From a virus, in IMG/VR virus record IMGVR_UViG_3300046167_000012, positions 1 to 60,562 of that record: a stretch of 60,562 nt of DNA, one strand, 5' to 3'. The position numbers and the translations under genes are program-made. Below are positions 24,560 through 32,918 of this stretch, piece by piece. The notes under the pieces were generated by a model, which searched no databases, was not told where the DNA came from, and worked only from the letters and a program-made list of their open reading frames with translations. How positions within the stretch are numbered: position 1 is the stretch's first letter; each line of letters begins with the position of its first letter.

Positions 24560-24988
24560 TTACCGCGAACTACGCTCAGGTTTAAGCATAGGCATCCGCG
24601 GGTCAGACTCACGCATGTAGTTTCTATCGACAGCTTCAGCCTGATTTTGTGCAGACTCAAGTTGACCATGGATACGATCGTCCCTTAGTTCGGTCGGGAT
24701 AGCGCAAAGCAATAACCCACCAACTTCGATATTGTCTTTAAAACGAGAATCAATATCTGACATGATGTGTAGCTCAGGATAATCCACTGCCTTTACGGGC
24801 ACATAGCCATCACGAAATCTCCCAGAAACATTTGTCATATCTGCATTACCCAATGTAGCTGTGCGAATCCAGCGGAACGAAAGTCCGTCTCGTGGTTCGG
24901 GGGTAGGTAGCATTGACGAGCGCTTCCAAGGTTTACGACGTTCTTCCGCTTCGCGGGTTTCAGTTGTACGAGGTTTTCTATCAGCCAT
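24560..24988 (-). CDS. Conserved head-region protein
   Basis: 142 residues. Basic N-terminus (ADRKPRTTETREAEERRKPW), then SFRWIRTATLGNADMTNVSG, GYVPVKAVDYPELHIMSDID, EVGGLLLCAIPTELRDDRIH and a Met/Arg-rich tail. I recall homologs between scaffold and capsid genes in marine podoviruses, of unknown function. It overlaps the scaffold gene by 8 bases. A minor head or assembly protein is likely. Confidence 0.65.
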   Translation of the reverse strand: MADRKPRTTETREAEERRKPWKRSSMLPTPEPRDGLSFRWIRTATLGNADMTNVSGRFRDGYVPVKAVDYPELHIMSDIDSRFKDNIEVGGLLLCAIPTELRDDRIHGQLESAQNQAEAVDRNYMRESDPRMPMLKPERSSR

Positions 24989-25940
24989 TTTGCATATCCT
25001 TTAGCTTTTGCGCCGCATATTCTTTATTAGATAATCCAAGGCGCTTGGCGATTGCGGCCTCAGATGAGGTGATGACAACTTTATTGCGTGATGCGGCGGT
25101 ACTTCTACCACCCGGGGCCACCACGGAGCCAGCTTTACGTTGTGGTTGTCGAACCTCTGGTTCCACGTCCGCAAAGCGATCTGGGTATCGAGACCGCATG
25201 GCCTCGTTTATCTTACTATAGTACACATCGGACGTAGAATCAACGCCTGTCTCTAATAGTTCTTCGTGTATGAGCATAGCGTACCTTGTCATACCCGTGT
25301 CTTTCTGGAACCAATCGTTCTCAGCTACCCATTCCTGTGCTTTACGATCTGGTACAGGAACACGAGGCGCTGCTTGTGGTGCTGGAGCTCGAGACTGGTC
25401 TTGTACAACCTTCTCTGCTGGTTTCCAGTTTTCTACACGATCAGCTTCAAGTTGTAGCTTAGACAATGACATCTGCGCTTCTAGCACAGCATCAGTATCC
25501 CCAGCCTCATAAGCCTCTTTATAAGCTCGTTTCGCGCTGTTAAGTTCTGATGCTACTCGTGCCTTGGCTTCATTAACCAATACACCTTCACCTTCAGAAA
25601 GGTTTTTACGGAGGCGTTCAGCTTCGTTCTTCTGCGATTCTGCATACTGAACTGCCGCTTCACGTTCTCGCTCGGCTTCTTCCTTACGACGACGTTCTTC
25701 GTGGTACTCGAACTTTAGCTTCTTGATACGTTTTTGTACCGAGTCGCTGTGTTTTTCAAGTTCCTCGTCTTCTGGGATATCTGCTTCAGCATCAGATGCC
25801 CGACGTGGACGACCTTTGTCCTCTTCAGGAGTATCGTCAGCTATTTCAACTTCGAAATCATCTTCGCCTTCAACGTCTACTTCTAACGCTCCAGCTTCAA
25901 TTACGTCCTCTTCAACGATTTTTTCTACTTCTTCACTCAT
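24981..25940 (-). CDS. Scaffolding protein
   Basis: 319 residues. The first 60 are highly acidic (EEVEKIVEEDVIEAGALEVD and on). A long Glu/Arg/Lys heptad region (about residues 65-175, HEERRRKEEAEREREAAVQY) should be coiled coil. A Pro-rich link leads to a basic C-terminus (GLSNKEYAAQKLKDMQ) likely to bind capsid. Charge pattern, helix content and position just before the capsid are characteristic of scaffolds. It overlaps the GroES-like gene by ATGA. Confidence 0.8.
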   Translation of the reverse strand: MSEEVEKIVEEDVIEAGALEVDVEGEDDFEVEIADDTPEEDKGRPRRASDAEADIPEDEELEKHSDSVQKRIKKLKFEYHEERRRKEEAEREREAAVQYAESQKNEAERLRKNLSEGEGVLVNEAKARVASELNSAKRAYKEAYEAGDTDAVLEAQMSLSKLQLEADRVENWKPAEKVVQDQSRAPAPQAAPRVPVPDRKAQEWVAENDWFQKDTGMTRYAMLIHEELLETGVDSTSDVYYSKINEAMRSRYPDRFADVEPEVRQPQRKAGSVVAPGGRSTAASRNKVVITSSEAAIAKRLGLSNKEYAAQKLKDMQNG

Positions 25941-26305
25941 GCTCTACTATACCCCCGTGGGTCTTCGACTACCGCTTCAACAGTATCGTCGTTGATAATA
26001 CGGAACTCTTTGTTGTGTAATTTAAAACGTGTACCTGAATACGAACGGAAGATGATAAAATCACCTTTTTCGCACCAAGGTCCATTCGGGAACCGCTCTT
26101 TGTCGGTATAGGCTTCAGCGCCTACACTTATGACATAGCCAATGATGGTAGCGGTTTCTTCCATCTTGGTTAGAGAATCCGGCATATAAACACCGCCCTC
26201 TGTCTTGCCATCTAGTTCTGGGATTGCGATAAGCAGTTTATAACCTTTCGGTTCTGGCAACTTCGCCAATGTCTGCTCGTCATCTACTTTGTCGGTAGCG
26301 TACAT
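25937..26305 (-). CDS. GroES-like co-chaperonin (Cpn10 family)
   Basis: 122 residues. PKGYKLLIAIPELDGKTEGG and VYMPDS give the Cpn10 first strand and GG-x-x-x-P start of the mobile-loop region. TATIIGYVISVGAEAY, GPWCEKGDFIIFRSYSGTRF and KEFRIINDDTVEAVVEDP follow the family order. It should cap host GroEL, perhaps altering which proteins fold, as T4 gp31 does for its capsid. It lies between portal and scaffold and overlaps the latter by ATGA, which supports a capsid-folding role. Confidence 0.85.
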   Translation of the reverse strand: MYATDKVDDEQTLAKLPEPKGYKLLIAIPELDGKTEGGVYMPDSLTKMEETATIIGYVISVGAEAYTDKERFPNGPWCEKGDFIIFRSYSGTRFKLHNKEFRIINDDTVEAVVEDPRGYSRA

Positions 26306-26390
26306 TTTAGTCTCCTGCAGTGATTAAAGGCTCACAGCGCCCTTTGCGTGGATTATTCCACGTTATGTCATATATCTACACGTAAGATAT

Positions 26391-26579
26391 CTAATCTTCA
26401 ATATACCTTTGTTCAATATCTTTTACATCATTACGTATAATAGTTAATGCTTCATACTTTCCTACTAGCTTCCAATAGGTTTCTTGATCTTTTGCGCCGC
26501 CATTTGCTAAATGTTCGGCGATAGACGTGCGACTTTCTTCAAGTCGGGTTAGTACATGGTGAAATACAGTATCAGCCAT
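26391..26579 (-). CDS. Small helical protein
   Basis: 62 residues: ADTVFHHVLTRLEESRTSIA, EHLANGGAKDQETYWKLVGK and a charged helical C-terminus. It overlaps the portal gene by 8 bases. This size and position are common in marine podoviruses, but no function is known to me. A portal or scaffold accessory role is possible. Confidence 0.6.
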   Translation of the reverse strand: MADTVFHHVLTRLEESRTSIAEHLANGGAKDQETYWKLVGKYEALTIIRNDVKDIEQRYIED

Positions 26580-29004
26580 CTAGATTTACTTTCTCCGCAA
26601 TATCCAAGGCTAGACGCGCCGCGGATTCTTTCTGGTCTGTTTCAAGCTCGGCTACCTTAACGCCTATACGTGCAGCTTCTTTCTCTTCCTCAGAGTCGAT
26701 ACGCGCTTGTTGTAGCCTAGCGTTCTCTTGTTTAGCTAGAGCATCAATGTTTACCTTCATCTTGTCCATCTCAATTTTGTGCTTCAGCTCAGTTTCTTTA
26801 ATCATCAACTCGCGTTGCTGTATTTGAGTAAGTGGATCAGCTTGCTGCGCCGCTGCTTTTTCTGCAGCTGCCTCGGCTTGGTCTTTCTTGAATAACTTAT
26901 CCGCGGCTTGTGCAGCTAAACGTGAAACCTGAAGTTCTACATCTTCTGGTAGCGGTGCCTCTGGGTCTGGTAATTCTACACCTAACTGTTTCTGTATCTC
27001 TACACGATACTGCAGAGCTACGTGCTCAGTAATATGAGACATCATAGCGGACTGAATAGCACTTGCGAACGGTGACTGCCCTACAATCTGCATGATCTTA
27101 GGGTCTTGCATCGCCATCATATGCGTCTGGATATGCGCTTCGTGGTCTTGGTAAGCGAAAGGTTTGACTGGCTCTTGTTTAAGGATAGCCATATTCTCCG
27201 TTACTGGATCAGCAGGTTTGATATCATCAGGTAGTTTAATGATGTCCTCAGCATCCTTGATGCCTAGAACCTCTAACATTTGTCGGTGTAGTTTACCCAT
27301 GTCGTACATTTGAGGTGCTTGTTGAGCTAACTGTAGGGCTGCTTGGTACTGCATTATACGCTGTGCCATTGTAGCTGCGTTAGGGTCAGACACTGGGATA
27401 ACGTCTACTCGACCATCAAAGTCAGATATACGGTCTGCGGGTTCATCCATTTCGTACGCATATTCAGCAGGCATGTAGTCATGTACGATGCTAGCTAGGA
27501 TACGTAGCTCTTGTTTCATAGCTGCATGTAAACGAGCCTGAATACCTGACATAACCTGCATAGAACGCTCCATAAGCGCCAGAGTCGTGCCTACAGGGGC
27601 TTGAGCGTTAATGTCACCCACTTGTATGTCACCTACAGCCCCAATACGTCTTCCTTCGTCTACGACGTTACCTAGAAGGCTGTAAAGTACGCTCGATGGT
27701 TCTTTGTACGGTAGCGGTACGATATTTTCTTTAATCGCGCCAGCAGGTACATCCACATCTCTAAACTCACCCGGCATGATGGGAGTGTTGTCGCCGGTGA
27801 TTCGCATGCCCCGGGCTTTAAAGCCAGCTGGGAGGTTAGACAGCGTACCAGCGTCAATGAGTTGACGCATGATGGACGTGGCAGACTTAGTAAGCCCACC
27901 GAGCGTATGTATAAGCCCTGTGCCGTAGAAGCCCATACCGGGCAAATATGGGTAGTGTACGACGTGCATACGCTTCTCACGTTTGCTGTCGTCTTCATAC
28001 CAATTTCGGCGGATAGCTAAGACTATGCTAGACGATTTATCAACTGTAACTACGTAAGGTAGTGCAACACCGTCTATATCGTCAAAAGGCTCAGGTAAGT
28101 CCAAATCTACGTGCATTTCTAGTATAGTATGCCGTGGATCATCAGAAAAAGTAGGCTCTGAACCTTCTAACTCGTTATACTTCTCTTCAATGTCAGTAAC
28201 ATCTCTAGTAGCTGCAGGTAGCTCTATGTCCCGGTAGAACCCGTTTACCTGTAGCTTGAGTACTTCTTCTGGTGTCTTCTTCATAACGTGTGTAAACCGC
28301 GGGGCTGTACGTAGGTTAGACGCGCCGTAAGCGACTACGAGGTCTTCTGCAGGTACAAACTGGGATACTGGACGTTCTGTAAGCGGATCGAAGTATATTT
28401 TCTTAAACGCGGAGCCCGCCATAGGCAATTTAAACAGCATTTGCTCCATTTCGTCACGATAATCAGGCATTTTCTCAGTTATGAGGTAGTTAAGCTCGGT
28501 CTCGACACGCTGTGCCTGCTCAAACTTCTCAGTTGTTAGTTTACCCATAATCTTACTACGTACTGGGCCTGATGCAGGCATAAGTTCGCTCATCGCTTGG
28601 GCTTGGAATTTAACTACTGCTTCAGTCATCATAGGGTGGTAAACTCCGGAAGCGCCGTTCCACGGCTCTGTACGCTCCTCCACTTTCATCCCTAAAAGGT
28701 CCATACCCTTAATATAGGCACTAGCCCATTCACCACGAGACTCCCGATCGGATGAAAAATGTTCTATTAGTTCGTTTGCTATTTCCTCGAGGTCGGCATC
28801 TTCAATGTATTCGGCGAGGTTAGAGTCATGTGAGACATCCCCATCCATTTCAGGAGTGTCACCAAACTCAATTACAACTGACCCATCGTCCATTTCGACC
28901 TCAACAGCCTCGGGGTCTTCTACTACGACCGTTAGATCAGGGGCTAATCCATCCTCGGTTGCTTCAAGGATATCACTAGGTTCCATAGGTTTTTCGACTG
29001 CCAT
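26572..29004 (-). CDS. Portal protein
   Basis: 810 residues. After an acidic N-terminus come EWASAYIKGMDLLGMKVEER, PWNGASGVYHPMMTEAVVKF and QAQAMSELMPASGPVRSKIM, the clip/wing start of large podoviral portals. TSIMRQLIDAGTLSNLPAGF and DIQVGDINAQAPVGTTLALM fit the stem and crown. A long Gln/Ala/Glu-rich coiled coil (about residues 690-800) forms the C-terminal barrel. It should form the dodecamer through which DNA enters and leaves. Its position after the terminase genes supports this. Confidence 0.88.
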   Translation of the reverse strand: MAVEKPMEPSDILEATEDGLAPDLTVVVEDPEAVEVEMDDGSVVIEFGDTPEMDGDVSHDSNLAEYIEDADLEEIANELIEHFSSDRESRGEWASAYIKGMDLLGMKVEERTEPWNGASGVYHPMMTEAVVKFQAQAMSELMPASGPVRSKIMGKLTTEKFEQAQRVETELNYLITEKMPDYRDEMEQMLFKLPMAGSAFKKIYFDPLTERPVSQFVPAEDLVVAYGASNLRTAPRFTHVMKKTPEEVLKLQVNGFYRDIELPAATRDVTDIEEKYNELEGSEPTFSDDPRHTILEMHVDLDLPEPFDDIDGVALPYVVTVDKSSSIVLAIRRNWYEDDSKREKRMHVVHYPYLPGMGFYGTGLIHTLGGLTKSATSIMRQLIDAGTLSNLPAGFKARGMRITGDNTPIMPGEFRDVDVPAGAIKENIVPLPYKEPSSVLYSLLGNVVDEGRRIGAVGDIQVGDINAQAPVGTTLALMERSMQVMSGIQARLHAAMKQELRILASIVHDYMPAEYAYEMDEPADRISDFDGRVDVIPVSDPNAATMAQRIMQYQAALQLAQQAPQMYDMGKLHRQMLEVLGIKDAEDIIKLPDDIKPADPVTENMAILKQEPVKPFAYQDHEAHIQTHMMAMQDPKIMQIVGQSPFASAIQSAMMSHITEHVALQYRVEIQKQLGVELPDPEAPLPEDVELQVSRLAAQAADKLFKKDQAEAAAEKAAAQQADPLTQIQQRELMIKETELKHKIEMDKMKVNIDALAKQENARLQQARIDSEEEKEAARIGVKVAELETDQKESAARLALDIAEKVNLDG

Positions 29005-29079
29005 GTTTTTGCCTCACTCTGTGCGTTTAATGGCACTATAGCAGATATAGTACCTAAATAGAAAGATATCTTCGTAGGG

Positions 29080-29123
29080 TGGGGACACAACGAACGAGGG
29101 AGAGCCGATGCGCAGTGTCCCCA
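29080..29123. other. Inverted repeat between terminase and portal genes
   Basis: TGGGGACAC (29080-29088) and GTGTCCCCA (29115-29123) are exact 9-bp inverted arms with a 26-base loop. A second small hairpin (GGACG/CGTCC, 29125-29141) lies beside it. These fill most of the 179-bp gap. There is no T-run on either side, so a regulatory or processing structure is as likely as a terminator. Confidence 0.4.
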
Positions 29124-29183
29124 CGGACGCTACCAACGTCCTGTAGATAGCCATACTACACATGTACATGTATGTCATCCCCA

Positions 29184-30764
29184 TCAATAATATGCCGCCT
29201 TACGATGTAAATACGAATCATCGTCTTCCATATCCGTAGGTAAGCGGATAAATCCACCCTGACGGAATCTTAGGAGAGCCATAACCGTACTATCGACCAA
29301 GTCATCGTTCGACATGAACGGAAACCCAGCCACTTCTTCTACAAGCTCGTCTGCCCAGCGCGTCGCGGGAACCCAGACCATGCCTGAAGATATAATATCT
29401 GATACAGAATTGAGCCTTGCCAGCTTATCACCAGTCCCCCGGTGGGGTGTATACTCGGTGACGGGCAGTCCCATACGTCTCATCTCTTGATAAAGTGCAA
29501 CACCAGAACTTTTCTTCTCCACAATGAACGCATCTGGCTCCCAGTACCTGTACTGTTCCATAGCCAGCTCCTTTAATTCAGGAAATTCAAGCCGTTCTTT
29601 CGTGCTGTCAAGTAAAATAATGTTGTGTGAGCCTGATTCTTCGTGAAAAAACACGCCCCAAGTGGTCAAAGCGGTGTAATCGGCCCTATTATGCTTCTCT
29701 GCGGCGGCATCTAGGGACATAATCACGTATTCTACCGGCGGAAGAGTGTCATTCTCCCATATATTCCACCATTCACGCTTAACAATCGACGCTTCTTCGG
29801 CTGTCGGCTGCTGTTGATACTGCGAGTTCCACTGGAACGCAGGCATCGAAGCCTTAGTTCTTTCCAATGCAGCTAGATCAAAGAACTCTGGCCATAAAGG
29901 TTTCTGTATTGGCTTACCATCTTTGTCTTCAGAGTCTAAAATCGCAGGAAACTCAACGATTTCGTACTGATCGGCCATCTCATTCTTGACCATATCGTTA
30001 GTTACACGCCCTGTTAGGTCGTCCATATGCCATCTAGTCTGCACGATAGCTACACGCCCGCCGGGCATTAGCCTTGTTCGGGCACCGAAGGTAAACCATT
30101 CGTAAGCCTTTTCAAAGACAGAAAAGTTCCCGTTGATAACATCTTGTTCAGAGTGTGGGTCGTCGACCAGCAATAGGTCAGCGCCACGCCCAGCCAAAGC
30201 AGAACCAATACCACACGCAAAATACTCTCCTCCAAAGTTTGTATTCCATCTCCCCGCTGATTTACTGTCCACCGCAAGAGAAACCTCTGGGAATATGGAC
30301 TTATAGTCGTCTAAGGCGATCAAATTACGGACTTTACGCCCAAAATCCACCGCCAAGTCTGTGGTGTGCGACACCATCATTACTTTCTTATCAGGATTCC
30401 GCCCTAAAAACCAAGCGGGGTAAAATATCGACACGAGCTGCGACTTACCATGGCGCGGGGGTATGTTTACGCACACCCTGTCCTTACCTTCCTTAGCTGT
30501 CGGCCCACGTTCAACGTCCATCAACATGTTTGCAAGTATGCGATGATGCCTACCAACTTTGTAATCTGGCTGCATCCGCTTGCAAAACTCTATCAGATCA
30601 TCATGCGCGGCCTTATTTGTCTGCCGTGTGGACAATTCCCCCACGATTGAGTCTATTTCGACCAGCTCTTCAGGACTAAACGAGTCCAGATTGTCCAATA
30701 TGTGCTGGATATCCTCCGGTGAGAAATCCATATCTTTAGCTAAACTAGCTAAATTGTCAGACAT
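29184..30764 (-). CDS. terL: Terminase large subunit (TerL)
   Basis: 526 residues. Deviant Walker A PPRHGKSQ (residues 102-109), Walker B LLLVDD (197-202) with SGSALAGRGAD-type sequence before it, and motif III-like VAIVQTRWHMDDL. The C-terminal nuclease half has MSLDAAAEK, VEKKSSG and DDLVDSTVMALLRF acidic residues of the RNase-H fold. The enzyme powers DNA packaging and cuts concatemers. It overlaps the small subunit by 8 bases. Confidence 0.93.
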   Translation of the reverse strand: MSDNLASLAKDMDFSPEDIQHILDNLDSFSPEELVEIDSIVGELSTRQTNKAAHDDLIEFCKRMQPDYKVGRHHRILANMLMDVERGPTAKEGKDRVCVNIPPRHGKSQLVSIFYPAWFLGRNPDKKVMMVSHTTDLAVDFGRKVRNLIALDDYKSIFPEVSLAVDSKSAGRWNTNFGGEYFACGIGSALAGRGADLLLVDDPHSEQDVINGNFSVFEKAYEWFTFGARTRLMPGGRVAIVQTRWHMDDLTGRVTNDMVKNEMADQYEIVEFPAILDSEDKDGKPIQKPLWPEFFDLAALERTKASMPAFQWNSQYQQQPTAEEASIVKREWWNIWENDTLPPVEYVIMSLDAAAEKHNRADYTALTTWGVFFHEESGSHNIILLDSTKERLEFPELKELAMEQYRYWEPDAFIVEKKSSGVALYQEMRRMGLPVTEYTPHRGTGDKLARLNSVSDIISSGMVWVPATRWADELVEEVAGFPFMSNDDLVDSTVMALLRFRQGGFIRLPTDMEDDDSYLHRKAAYY

Positions 30765-31344
30765 CGAGCCCTAGCTCCTTATCTACGTCGATAACATCCC
30801 CATTTATTGTAATTGCATCCTCAACTTCGTCAGGATTTACCAGTCGAGACAGCTTTTCGCGCAATTTGTCCTTCAGATCGTCCGATGTCTGGTGCGTTAT
30901 AGTCACTTCAGACTTCTCAGCGAATAACCCAACGTCTGAGACCTTACCCAACAGCTCCAACGCACGTATTCGTATCCGCGGATCAGGGTTTTCGGTCTCT
31001 TCTATCAGTTTATTTGTAACTAAGTGGCGTACCTGCGTCGCACTTTTCACCACAGAGTGCCCAAAGTCCTTCAGGATTCTATCTGTCAGCAATAAAGTCG
31101 CGGGTGTCAACTGGGCCACTCGTTTCGGCGTTGCAACTTTGGATGTTTTTTGAGGGTTTTCAGCGTAAGATACTGCTAAAGAAGCCGCGGTATCCTTGTC
31201 TTCACTGGTTGCTTCGACCTCTAATCCGTTAGCATGCAAGTACTCTACCGTCTTCGCAGCTGCAGACGTTTTGATTGCAAGGTCTTTCATGTCCGGAGCT
31301 TTGCGGGTCGGTACTCCGCGCTCAGGTTCGATATGTATAGCCAT
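30757..31344 (-). CDS. terS: Terminase small subunit-like protein
   Basis: 195 residues, the first gene of the leftward virion operon. The core DPRIRIRALELLGKVSDVGL, preceded by VAQLTPATLLLTDRILKDFG, is a helical HEAT-like segment that I associate with small terminase proteins of marine podoviruses. SEVTITHQTSDDLKDKLREK follows. It overlaps TerL by 8 bases. The role is recognition of the packaging site and regulation of TerL. Assignment rests on position and pattern. Confidence 0.7.
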   Translation of the reverse strand: MAIHIEPERGVPTRKAPDMKDLAIKTSAAAKTVEYLHANGLEVEATSEDKDTAASLAVSYAENPQKTSKVATPKRVAQLTPATLLLTDRILKDFGHSVVKSATQVRHLVTNKLIEETENPDPRIRIRALELLGKVSDVGLFAEKSEVTITHQTSDDLKDKLREKLSRLVNPDEVEDAITINGDVIDVDKELGLDV

Positions 31345-31364
31345 TTTTAGCCCTCGTTTGTGAA

Positions 31365-31393
31365 ACTATACAAAAAATTTTACAGCATTTCAA
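31365..31393 (-). promoter_or_regulatory. Sigma70-type promoter for the virion operon
   Basis: On the minus strand TTGAAA (31393-31388), a 17-base spacer and TATAGT (31370-31365) lie 21 bases before the terminase start. Each box matches the consensus at 5 of 6 positions. Confidence 0.65.
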
Positions 31394-31580
31394 TCCAGTT
31401 TGATAGGAGACGTTTTTATATACGAGGGGGTGGGGTCACTTAGCGCGCCGAAAACGCTAGGTAGGGGGGTCTGTTTTGATACCCGTGACGATACTTTGTG
31501 GGGTCGGATTCGTTTTTGGAAAAACGTAAAATATTTGTGAATAATAGTATTATATAGACGCGCGGACAGGTAGCCGTACT

Positions 31581-31603
31581 GGGGGGTGGGGGGTAGGTGG
31601 GGG
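31581..31603 (+). other. G-tract cluster, possible G-quadruplex
   Basis: Two runs of six G separated by one T, then TA, GG, T and five G. This is enough for a stable intramolecular quadruplex on the plus strand. It abuts the palindrome copy at 31603. Confidence 0.5.
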
Positions 31604-31617
31604 TAGTGAGTCACTAC
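31603..31617. repeat. 15-bp palindrome, copy 1
   Basis: GTAGTGAGTCACTAC, exact palindrome with central G. It is 18 bp before the -35 box of the early promoter. Confidence 0.85.
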
Positions 31618-31635
31618 TTTTTATACCCTGATACT

Positions 31636-31664
31636 GTGACACAACACACACAAACAAGTATACT
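31636..31664 (+). promoter_or_regulatory. Sigma70-type promoter for the early operon
   Basis: GTGACA (31636-31641), 17-base spacer, TATACT (31659-31664); 5 of 6 matches in each box. The first early gene starts 63 bases downstream. Confidence 0.6.
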
Positions 31665-31726
31665 GGTGTTATCAAAAGCGAAACATGGTGTATCGCTAGA
31701 TAAAATATTCTTGAAAGGAATATACT

Positions 31727-32278
31727 ATGACTAAAATTAATCAACCAAAACTAAGCGCAGAACTAGGTAAAGAGATTGCACAGTTCAGTAAACATAAAGT
31801 TAATCAGGACAAGCGAACAACAAAAGTTCTTGATCTGTTTAAATCATGTGGGTTCAAAAGCACCGACCTAATCAGCAACACCTCAAAAGGTTCTACAGCC
31901 ACAGAGGAGCAATTCACATGGTGCAAGCAAATGATAGCGAATGGCTTTCCAGATGGAGTTAAAGAGCTTTGTGAACTATCTGCAAAGGCCGCAGGCGATA
32001 AGGTTATCGATGGTCGCAATAGATCATACTGGTCAAAACAACCAAACTCTATAATGGGCGCGTTAAATACCCAACTAAGGAATAGGGAAGAAATTGACGC
32101 TGAGATAGCAAGCGGCAAGCAGGGTGCTGATGCTAGAACAAGATCATCTGAAGCGATTGCCAAGGATCAACTAGGCAAAATAATAACTCGCTTACAAAAA
32201 GCTGAGACATTCGAAACAACTATGGATTTGGATGTTATGATCTCGCAACTACAAGCGATGGTTAAATCAATCGGCTAA
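31727..32278 (+). CDS. First early gene, helical protein of unknown function
   Basis: 183 residues with GAAAGGA ahead of ATG 31727. It is polar and helical: SAELGKEIAQFSKHKVNQDK, TATEEQFTWCKQMIANGFPD, and a C-terminal IAKDQLGKIITRLQKAETFE. As the promoter-proximal early gene it could be a host-takeover or DNA-binding protein. I do not recognise a domain. Confidence 0.7.
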   Translation: MTKINQPKLSAELGKEIAQFSKHKVNQDKRTTKVLDLFKSCGFKSTDLISNTSKGSTATEEQFTWCKQMIANGFPDGVKELCELSAKAAGDKVIDGRNRSYWSKQPNSIMGALNTQLRNREEIDAEIASGKQGADARTRSSEAIAKDQLGKIITRLQKAETFETTMDLDVMISQLQAMVKSIG

Positions 32279-32287
32279 ACTAAACTT

Positions 32288-32307
32288 GGAGCGGCCTAGG
32301 CCGCTCC
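32288..32307. other. Perfect 20-bp palindrome after the first early gene
   Basis: GGAGCGGCCTAGGCCGCTCC is an unbroken palindrome 10 bases past the stop codon. With no T-run after it, it is more likely an mRNA 3' stabiliser, a processing hairpin or a protein site than a classical terminator. Confidence 0.6.
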
Positions 32308-32328
32308 ATACTAACAGGAAATAAAACA

Positions 32329-32580
32329 ATGTTAAAAACACTATCATATAAACAAGATCAAAACAGAATTGGGGAAGCAATGGGATTTAAACGTATTGGA
32401 ATGGTTGCAATAGATATGATTGCAAAATGGCCAGATGAAAAGTTTGACATATTCTTTCCCGCTTTAAGCGTTCGAATGTGTCCGGAAGAAATTGAACGCG
32501 TTCACGATAAAAGACGTTTCAACAAAGAACAAGATGAACCATTTACCAAACAAATGTCTTTTACATTTATACCAAAATAA
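32329..32580 (+). CDS. Small early protein of unknown function
   Basis: 83 residues: LKTLSYKQDQNRIGEAMGFK, MVAIDMIAKWPDEKFDIFFP, VRMCPEEIERVHDKRRFNKE. It has its own spacing, with a palindrome before it and a strong terminator 6 bases after the stop, so the first two early genes form a short transcription unit. No domain recognised. Confidence 0.65.
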   Translation: MLKTLSYKQDQNRIGEAMGFKRIGMVAIDMIAKWPDEKFDIFFPALSVRMCPEEIERVHDKRRFNKEQDEPFTKQMSFTFIPK

Positions 32581-32586
32581 CCACAC

Positions 32587-32617
32587 GCCCCGAGCCGAAA
32601 GGTTCGGGGCTTTTTTT
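32587..32617 (+). terminator. Rho-independent terminator of the first early unit
   Basis: GCCCCGAGCC-GAAA-GGTTCGGGGC forms a ten-pair stem (one G-T) with a GNRA loop, followed by seven T (32611-32617). It separates the first two early genes from the repeat region. Confidence 0.92.
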
Positions 32618-32656
32618 GTGTCTAGATTTCTGTATGTGTTACACCACACAATTATA

Positions 32657-32679
32657 CCAGTTCTCTGAATAGCTTCGCG
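32657..32679 (+). repeat. 23-bp direct repeat, copy 1
   Basis: Begins CCAGTTCTCTGAATAG and ends CTTCGCG. This copy has no palindrome before it. Confidence 0.85.
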
Positions 32680-32720
32680 TCGCAGAGCAATCGGCCTCGT
32701 TATTCGCTTTATCAAAACAA

Positions 32721-32735
32721 GTAGTGACTCACTAC
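32721..32735. repeat. 15-bp palindrome, copy 2
   Basis: GTAGTGACTCACTAC, exact. It stands 9 bp before direct repeat copy 2. Confidence 0.9.
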
Positions 32736-32744
32736 CCATCGACA

Positions 32745-32767
32745 CCAGTTCTCTGAATAGCTTCGCG
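32745..32767 (+). repeat. 23-bp direct repeat, copy 2
   Basis: Identical to copy 1 and 88 bp from it; preceded by TCGACA and the palindrome. Confidence 0.85.
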
Positions 32768-32839
32768 GATCATATGTACTTCGTGTGTACATCTTCTCGT
32801 ATGTTTATGTATGTCGTGTTTACCGGGCCCGTAAGTAAG

Positions 32840-32854
32840 GTAGTGACTCACTAC
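32840..32854. repeat. 15-bp palindrome, copy 3
   Basis: GTAGTGACTCACTAC, exact. It again stands 9 bp before a direct repeat. Confidence 0.9.
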
Positions 32855-32863
32855 ACGTCGACG

Positions 32864-32886
32864 CCAGTTCTCTAAGTAGCTTCGCG
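32864..32886 (+). repeat. 23-bp direct repeat, copy 3
   Basis: Differs from copies 1 and 2 at two positions (CTAAGTAG for CTGAATAG); preceded by TCGACG and the palindrome. Confidence 0.85.
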
Positions 32887-32918
32887 GAGCAACACGTACG
32901 CAGATACCTTGTTTTTAT

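Larger units (their letters stand above)
31345..31726. other. Bidirectional promoter region between virion and early operons
   Basis: A 382-bp gap between the divergent first genes. It holds outward promoters at both ends, G-rich stretches (31423-31438, 31461-31470 and 31581-31603) and one exact copy of the 15-bp palindrome. Short minus-strand frames across it are Pro/Ser-rich translations of the G-runs and look spurious. Confidence 0.75.

Noticed and set aside
31390-31744. Two minus-strand frames in the bidirectional promoter region
   Set aside because: They are Pro/Ser/Phe-rich, overlap each other and the promoters, and lack ribosome-binding sites.
32657-32886. A CRISPR-like array in the 23-bp repeats
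   Set aside because: Only three copies, unequal spacing (88 and 119 bp), a shared palindrome inside the 'spacers' and no cas genes.
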